Below, piece by piece: positions 13,108-17,715 of a stretch of DNA of 17,715 nucleotides. The stretch lies in contig CAJOQA010000225.1 in NCBI GenBank assembly GCA_905236465.1, positions 1-17,715 on the forward strand. Reading direction: 5' to 3'. The stretch is from an uncultured Treponema sp. (GTDB taxonomy: Bacteria > Spirochaetota > Spirochaetia > Treponematales > Treponemataceae). Position 1 is the stretch's first letter; each line of letters starts with the position of its first letter. The notes beneath the pieces are model-generated. The model did not search any database, was not told the DNA's origin, and saw only the letters and a list, made by a program, of their open reading frames with translations. Both the position numbers and the translations under genes were made by a program.

Positions 13108-14885
13108 TTTTTTATCCTCTCCTTTATGAAATCCTCATAAATGACGCAGACAAAGACTAGCGCGATAAAAAGGAAAAGTGTGTATGCAAAAACATCCCCG
13201 TATTTTGCATAGTATGTCACCTGTCTTTTGTACAGGGGAATACTTGCTGCAAAGGCTGACTGTGTAAAAAGTGGAAGCATATTTGAAACCCTGCCGGCAG
13301 GATCTACTATGGCGGAGCAACCGGAATTAGTGCAACGCAGCAAAGGGATCCGGTATTCGATTGCCCTGAAGCTAGAAACGATAAAGTGCTGGTATTCAGC
13401 CGCTTCCATCTTTGACCAAGAATCGTTTGTTATATTAAGGAAGATTTCGCTTCCCTGTATGTAGAGGGGGCGGCAAATGTCGTTAAAGGAATCTTCAAAA
13501 CAGATAGGGGTAGAAAAAAGCGCAAATGATTGTGGGTTTTCCATTTTGTTTTGAATGAACTTTTCCCTAGTTTCTTGATCGCTTCTTCCCTTTTTGTCTA
13601 ATTCCACAAGCAGGTCCCTTTCTTGCGTGTATTCAAGGGGGCATTCGTCTCCCTGATATGAGCTTAAAGGTATCTTAAAAATTATATTCTGACTGCCACT
13701 TGTATAAGTTGAGGTAAAACCTACGACTTCTTTCATAAAAAAGTGCATCAGCGGGTTTTCTAAGTAGGGGATCCCTTCTGCAAAGGGAACTAGATGACGC
13801 TTGTTGTAAAAGGCGGAATAGGTTCCATCACTGTCAAAAAGAATTGCTGCGTTTGCATACTTTCTTTCCGGTATGTTAAGGCGGACCGATCCCCCGATTA
13901 TAAAGGGTACTCCCATTCGTTTTATAAAGGCTGTAAGGCTTTCGTCTTTGGGGTTGTTTTCGTAGTAGACCCGTGACCTGGGAAATGAATGTCCTAAGAC
14001 ACCCTCACTCCAAAGAACAATATCAGCTTTTTGCCCCCTTGCCTTTAGTTCCGCGATTTTTTCTTCAGTCAGTTTTTTGGAGATGTTTATGCTTTGGTTT
14101 TCTTCAGTTTCCCAGGGGTCTATGTTTTGCTGGACTGCCACGATATTAATTGATTTAAAGGGCCTTCTTGGCTCAAAGAATTTAAAGATGCCATATACAA
14201 AGGTTACTAAGAAAAATAGGGCTATAACTTTTGCGCTTTTTGTATAATAGTGGCTACCTGCAAGTGGGTTTTGGCTCTTAGGTAAGTCGTAAAGTAATCT
14301 TAAACCTTCTGCGAATAATGCTGAAACTAAAGACCATAAAAATGTTATCCCCCAAACACCGCTTATGTCCGCAATCTGGCAAAAAATCTTCCATTTATAT
14401 GCTGACATAAAGAGGGTTCCCCAGGGGTAGCCCATTGCCCCTGTTGACTTTGTCCATTCCCAAAAGACCCAGACAGAAGAAAAATAAAATATCCTTAAGG
14501 GAATCAGCCATGAATGTTTTCCCCCATTTTCTTCAAATTTGATTTTTGTTTTGTTTAGGCTATGGGGTAGGGCATGAAAAATCAGTCCGCAAACTCCCCC
14601 TTCAAAAGCGGTTCCTGCTGCGGAGGCTCCAAGGGTGAATGCTGCGTATCCGTGAAAGTTTTTTAGCCAAATGGATGAGATTAGATGTACGGTAAGGACT
14701 TGTAAAAAGAAAAGAAAAAATGATTCGCGGTAGTTTTTTGCCTTGTAGAGGGCTGTGTAAATGGGGATTAAGCAGAAAAGCCCTAAAAAGGGAGAGCCAA
14801 GGGGAGAGATTTCATTTGATATTGCAAGAGCTTCCATGATTCCCGAAAAAATTGCTGAAAAAACTTGTAAAAATATGCAAATCAT
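13104..14885 (-). CDS. lnt: Apolipoprotein N-acyltransferase Lnt
   Basis: Inner-membrane enzyme that adds the third acyl chain to the N-terminal Cys of lipoproteins, abundant in spirochaetes. Five to six N-terminal membrane segments (~3-235), including the FWEWTKSTGAMGYPWGTLF region (~141-159), precede a periplasmic nitrilase-fold domain and one C-terminal helix (~565-585). The catalytic triad is visible: Glu294 in VLWSEGVLGHS, Lys362 in YNKRHLVPFAEG and Cys462 in TPICFEDSF. NITNDSW (~484-490) and FRAIEYRIPLLRCTNSGCS (~506-524) complete the family pattern. The 593 residues exceed the usual ~510-550 because of a charged insert (~407-452) between Lys and Cys. The ATG at 14885 has no Shine-Dalgarno, and the leader may be very short. 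First gene of a leftward operon. Confidence 0.95.
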   Translation of the reverse strand: MICIFLQVFSAIFSGIMEALAISNEISPLGSPFLGLFCLIPIYTALYKAKNYRESFFLFFLQVLTVHLISSIWLKNFHGYAAFTLGASAAGTAFEGGVCGLIFHALPHSLNKTKIKFEENGGKHSWLIPLRIFYFSSVWVFWEWTKSTGAMGYPWGTLFMSAYKWKIFCQIADISGVWGITFLWSLVSALFAEGLRLLYDLPKSQNPLAGSHYYTKSAKVIALFFLVTFVYGIFKFFEPRRPFKSINIVAVQQNIDPWETEENQSINISKKLTEEKIAELKARGQKADIVLWSEGVLGHSFPRSRVYYENNPKDESLTAFIKRMGVPFIIGGSVRLNIPERKYANAAILFDSDGTYSAFYNKRHLVPFAEGIPYLENPLMHFFMKEVVGFTSTYTSGSQNIIFKIPLSSYQGDECPLEYTQERDLLVELDKKGRSDQETREKFIQNKMENPQSFALFSTPICFEDSFNDICRPLYIQGSEIFLNITNDSWSKMEAAEYQHFIVSSFRAIEYRIPLLRCTNSGCSAIVDPAGRVSNMLPLFTQSAFAASIPLYKRQVTYYAKYGDVFAYTLFLFIALVFVCVIYEDFIKERIKK

Positions 14886-14893
14886 TATATTAT
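14865..14893 (+). promoter_or_regulatory. Promoter of the GHMP kinase-surE-TPR operon
   Basis: TTGTAA (14865-14870), a 17-base spacer and TATTAT (14888-14893). Predicted start is near 14900, giving a ~95-base leader. It overlaps the lnt start codon on the other strand, so the two operons may interfere. The leader contains an A/T-rich inverted repeat (CTAAAAAGT at 14941-14949 with ACTTTTTTAG at 14962-14971). Confidence 0.5.
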
Positions 14894-14995
14894 TTATTCT
14901 ATAAATTTTTACAAAAAAAGCAATAAGAAATAGAGGACATCTAAAAAGTGTAAGTTGTTAGACTTTTTTAGAAGCCACTAAAAAGGACTTTGAAG

Positions 14996-16171
14996 ATGGA
15001 AAGTATAAAAGAGGCTCATAAGGAAGAGTACGGGGAGGAGCCTGGTGTAGTTGCAAGCGCGCCGGGTCGCTTTCACCTTCTTGGGGAACATACCTGGTTT
15101 TTTAAGGACAAGACCCTGTCTATGGCGGTTAATATGCCTGTCTTTGTGGCTGTTTCTAAACGGTCGGATACAAACTTGCGCTTCAATTTTGTGCAGTTGG
15201 GTGAAAAAAAAAGGTCTAGCCTGACGTCATTAAAGTTTAAAAAGGAAGATAAATGGGCAAACGCTATAAAAGCTGTTATTTACGGTTTTACAAGTGGCGG
15301 TTATGAATGTTCAGGAATGGACTTCACAATTTTTTCAGAGATACTTCCTTCTGCGGGTTTTGGAATAACAACTGCCATTAAGACAGCTTCAGCCTGGTGC
15401 ATACGGGAACTTAATAAATTCCGTTGTTCTTCTGAACAAATGTTGCAGGTTCTTGAGCGGGCAAACAGGCTTTTTCTTGGCTCTTTAAACTATAGGGCCG
15501 ATGCCTTTACTTCTATATATTCTAAAGAAAATTCATTAGTCCTTACAGACCATAGTAAGGGGTCTTACGAAATAATTCCATTTAAATTTAAGGATAAATT
15601 AATAGTTTTAACAGATGCCCGTGTGCCCCGCATTGTGACGTGGAATGAAGAAAGCTTACAACAACCGGAAAATGTTCTTTTACTGGGAGAATTAAAAGAA
15701 AGAAAGTCAAATGTCTATGGCGGTTGGTACTATGCTGACACAAGCTCTGAAGCTAATGAAGTCCTTGCTGTTGCCGGTGAAGATTTACGCAGGCATTTAA
15801 AATGCATAATGAATGAGCATAAAAATCTTTTAAAGGCTCAGGCGGCCCTGGAAAAGGTTGATTTTGCCTCTTTTGCTAGGGCAGTAAATGCAAGCCATGC
15901 TGATATGAGGGATTTATACGATATTTCATGTCCTGAAATAGACTGGCTTTTGAAGAGGGTTCAGGAACTTGACCCCAGCCCTGATGATTTACGAAATCCC
16001 GTTAACTGTGGCAGAATTACCGGCAAAGGCTTTGGTAGGTGCACTTATACTATTTTAAGAAAGGAAGACTTGGACAAGTATAAGGAAAAACTTGAGGAAT
16101 ATGAGCGGATTTTTGGTTTTACCCCCGAGTACTACGTTGTAAAACCTGCTAAGGGTGTGCGTCTTTTATGA
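14996..16171 (+). CDS. Galactokinase-like GHMP-family protein with altered sugar site
   Basis: About 391 residues, the length and layout of galactokinase. The N-terminal signature is present as APGRFHLLGEHTWFF (~22-36), but the sugar-contacting Asp of GEHTDY is Trp. The ATP loop PxGxGLSSSA appears as PSAGFGITTA (~118-127), with SSS changed to TTA. A candidate catalytic Asp is kept in NYRADAF (~Asp169). The later motifs SHADMRDLYDISCPEIDWL (~300-318) and GRITGKGFGRCTYTI (~339-353) match galactokinase well. It may phosphorylate another sugar, or have a weakened or regulatory role. A TTG at 14990 in the same frame was rejected because AAGGA (14983-14987) lies eight bases from the ATG at 14996 and only two from the TTG. 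Its end overlaps surE by four bases. No other Leloir-pathway gene is in the window. Confidence 0.85.
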   Translation: MESIKEAHKEEYGEEPGVVASAPGRFHLLGEHTWFFKDKTLSMAVNMPVFVAVSKRSDTNLRFNFVQLGEKKRSSLTSLKFKKEDKWANAIKAVIYGFTSGGYECSGMDFTIFSEILPSAGFGITTAIKTASAWCIRELNKFRCSSEQMLQVLERANRLFLGSLNYRADAFTSIYSKENSLVLTDHSKGSYEIIPFKFKDKLIVLTDARVPRIVTWNEESLQQPENVLLLGELKERKSNVYGGWYYADTSSEANEVLAVAGEDLRRHLKCIMNEHKNLLKAQAALEKVDFASFARAVNASHADMRDLYDISCPEIDWLLKRVQELDPSPDDLRNPVNCGRITGKGFGRCTYTILRKEDLDKYKEKLEEYERIFGFTPEYYVVKPAKGVRLL

Positions 16172-16944
16172 AAATCCTGCTGACTAACGATGATGGCATT
16201 ACGGGGCAGGGGCTTATAACCCTTGCCGACTATTTACGAAAAGACCATGAAGTTTGCGTAGTAGCCCCTTCAGCAAATAGGTCCGGTGCTTCTTCTTCCA
16301 TAACGATGAATAAAAAGCTTCTATTAAATAAGTTGGGAGATAGCCTTTATGCCTTAGATGGAAGCCCTGTAGACTGTGTGGTTTCTGCTATGAGAGGGGA
16401 CTACCTTCCCTTTAAGCCAGACCTGCTTATTTCTGGAATAAATGCGGACGGCAATATTGGTACAGATATAGTGTATTCTGGTACCTGTGGGGCTGCCCGC
16501 CAGGCTGCTATTTATGGCCTTCCTTCTATAGCGGTCAGCCTAGAAAGGAACAGAAAAGAAAACGAGGCCCCTTTTAAGTTTCCTCCTTTAGCTGACTTTA
16601 TTGCAAAAAATCTAGAAAACCTTATAGCTTTATGTTTAAAAGACCGAAATATAAAAGAAGGGGAGCCTTGTAAGTATTTTTTGAACGTAAATGCTCCCTC
16701 TGCTGATTCTTATCAAGGCGTAAAGTTTGCAAGCATTTCCTTTAGAGATTACAGGGATCATGTTTGCTTAGTAGAAGAGGATGGTAGAACTTATAGCCTT
16801 TGCACGGGTGACAAAAGTATTTTGTCCCTTGGAGACTGTAACTGTGATGCTAGTCTTGTTGAGCAGGGTTATGTGACGCTTTCTCTTTTGCATACTGAAC
16901 CTTTTTCAGCAGTAGTTAATGAAAATTTGCAGTGGATTTTTTAG
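16168..16944 (+). CDS. surE: 5'/3'-nucleotidase SurE
   Basis: Metal-dependent nucleoside monophosphate phosphatase (also polyphosphatase in some species), a cytoplasmic housekeeping and stress enzyme. The 258 residues match the family. Metal and active-site residues are in place: LLTNDDG (Asp8, Asp9), NRSGASSSIT (Ser39 region), GSPVDCV (~65-71), SGINADGNIGTDIVYSGTCGAA (Asn92, with Thr99/Ser104 nearby). The ATG at 16168 overlaps the preceding stop as ATGA. It has only a distant purine stretch as ribosome site, so translation probably depends on coupling. The TPR gene follows directly. Confidence 0.95.
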   Translation: MKILLTNDDGITGQGLITLADYLRKDHEVCVVAPSANRSGASSSITMNKKLLLNKLGDSLYALDGSPVDCVVSAMRGDYLPFKPDLLISGINADGNIGTDIVYSGTCGAARQAAIYGLPSIAVSLERNRKENEAPFKFPPLADFIAKNLENLIALCLKDRNIKEGEPCKYFLNVNAPSADSYQGVKFASISFRDYRDHVCLVEEDGRTYSLCTGDKSILSLGDCNCDASLVEQGYVTLSLLHTEPFSAVVNENLQWIF

Positions 16945-16955
16945 GAGTGCGATTA

Positions 16956-17648
16956 ATGGCTGAACAGGAAGGCATTGAGGAAGGTATTTCTCTTTATAAC
17001 CGTGGAAATTATTCAGGGGCGTTAGCTTTTTTTCTTGGTCTTCCACAGGATGCAAGGGTTGATCCTATTGACTTAGCTTATTATTTAGGGCTTACATACG
17101 CAAAACTTGACAGGTACGATGATGCTATGATTTATCTAGAGCAAGTGGTAACTGCGTCAGGTGAGGAAGCTAAGGAAAGTGACCGTGTCATGCAGTGCCG
17201 CTACCTGCTTGCTGTTATGTATTGTAAGACAGGAAGACAAGATCTTGCTGATTTTGAGCTTAATAACCTTATTTCTGCAGGGTATAAAAATGCCTCCGTG
17301 TACGCTTCGTTTGCTTTTATTGCTTGGCAAAAGGGCGATACGGACACTTGCATAAAATACTATGAAAAATCTTTAGAAGAAGATGAGAATAATGCAACTG
17401 CGCTGAATGGTTTAGGCTATGTCTTAGCTTGCCAAAATAAGGATTTAGCGAGGGCCTTATCTCTTTGCAAAAAGGCCTTGACCTTTGCTCCCGAAAGCGC
17501 AGCTTGTTTAGATAGCATAGGTTGGGTTTATTATAAAATGGGACTTTATTCTCAATCACGAAAATATTTGGAGCAAGCTCTTGCTAAAAATCCAGAAAAT
17601 GAGACTATAGCAAAACACTTGCATGAAGCTGAACAGGTGGATCAATGA
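16956..17648 (+). CDS. TPR-repeat protein
   Basis: A 230-residue protein made almost wholly of tetratricopeptide repeats. About six helical pairs can be read, starting near GISLYNRGNYSGALAFF, LAYYLGLTYAKLDRYDDA, CRYLLAVMYCKTGRQDLA, VYASFAFIAWQKGDTDTC, ALNGLGYVLACQNKDLA and CLDSIGWVYYKMGLYSQS. No signal peptide is seen from this start, so it is probably a cytoplasmic scaffold; its partner is unknown. A GTG at 16932 would extend it into surE. The ATG at 16956 is preferred because AGGAG (16943-16947) lies eight bases before it. This Shine-Dalgarno overlaps the surE stop codon. The TPR stop overlaps the next start as ATGA, tying it to the exported protein that follows. Confidence 0.9.
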   Translation: MAEQEGIEEGISLYNRGNYSGALAFFLGLPQDARVDPIDLAYYLGLTYAKLDRYDDAMIYLEQVVTASGEEAKESDRVMQCRYLLAVMYCKTGRQDLADFELNNLISAGYKNASVYASFAFIAWQKGDTDTCIKYYEKSLEEDENNATALNGLGYVLACQNKDLARALSLCKKALTFAPESAACLDSIGWVYYKMGLYSQSRKYLEQALAKNPENETIAKHLHEAEQVDQ

Positions 17649-17715
17649 AAAAAATATCAGTTATTTTAACCTCTCTACTATTACTTTCACATCTTGCGTT
17701 TGCACAAGATGACTA
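17645..17715 (+). CDS. Exported protein, 5' end only
   Basis: An open frame from the ATG at 17645 to the right edge (23 codons seen). It encodes a complete signal peptide, MKKISVILTSLLLLSHLAFA, with predicted cleavage before QDD. The ATG overlaps the TPR gene's stop (ATGA), and a weak AGGTGG lies four bases upstream, so it is the fourth gene of the GHMP kinase-surE-TPR operon. The mature protein lies outside the window and its function cannot be told. Confidence 0.75.
   Translation, partial: MKKISVILTSLLLLSHLAFAQDD

Noticed and set aside
14990..14995. TTG start for the galactokinase-like gene
   Set aside because: AAGGA is only two bases from this TTG but eight from the ATG at 14996, which is the better start.
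16932..16955. GTG start for the TPR gene overlapping surE
   Set aside because: AGGAG at 16943-16947 is correctly spaced for the ATG at 16956, and the extra eight residues read as surE-overlap sequence.
1..17715. CRISPR array, tRNA/rRNA genes, insertion sequences or prophage
   Set aside because: No spaced direct repeats, cloverleaf, rRNA-like stretch or transposase/integrase was seen in the reading of the spacers and frames.

Overview
The window reads as an ordinary chromosomal segment of a Treponema-like spirochaete. This is inferred from gene content, moderate G+C with A/T-rich spacers, and protein style (a RecJ with a DRDVDG motif and a long insert, a Lnt with an insert near the active site, a class A PBP with a long acidic tail). 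No database search was possible, so the genus is a judgement. No tRNA, rRNA, IS element, prophage or CRISPR array is visible.

Layout. 1-472 (-) is the 5' part of a gene for an unknown exported protein that runs off the left edge. 473-766 is a divergent spacer with two back-to-back promoters, a foldable ~160-nt RNA candidate and a strong intrinsic terminator, followed by tyrS (+, 767-2011). A leftward pair follows: a class A penicillin-binding protein (5158-2543) and a short ParB-like protein (2527-2093). 5159-5409 is a second divergent spacer, with a candidate small RNA on the minus strand and two near-consensus promoters placed so that both the PBP and ligA mRNAs should begin at the start codon. 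ligA (+, 5410-7344) overlaps the end of the leftward cluster recO-recJ-M23 peptidase (11249-7327). That cluster's promoter carries a NrdR-box-like sequence and lies at the end of another leftward operon: lnt, a BioY-like membrane protein, nrdR and a basic-tailed hypothetical protein (14885-11379). Rightward from 14996 is an operon of a galactokinase-like GHMP protein, surE, a TPR protein and the start of another exported protein cut by the right edge.

How the genes fit together. RecO and RecJ belong to the RecFOR recombination pathway, LigA seals nicks, and NrdR represses ribonucleotide reductase genes, so a NrdR box in the recO promoter would tie dNTP supply to repair. PBP1A, the LytM/M23 peptidase and Lnt all act on the cell envelope. 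The most unusual features are the two candidate small RNAs, the leaderless mRNA pair, the NrdR-like operator, the HTH-less ParB-like protein with an amphipathic tail, the RecJ insert, and the galactokinase-like protein with altered sugar-binding residues. I did not find a convincing wholly new multi-gene system.
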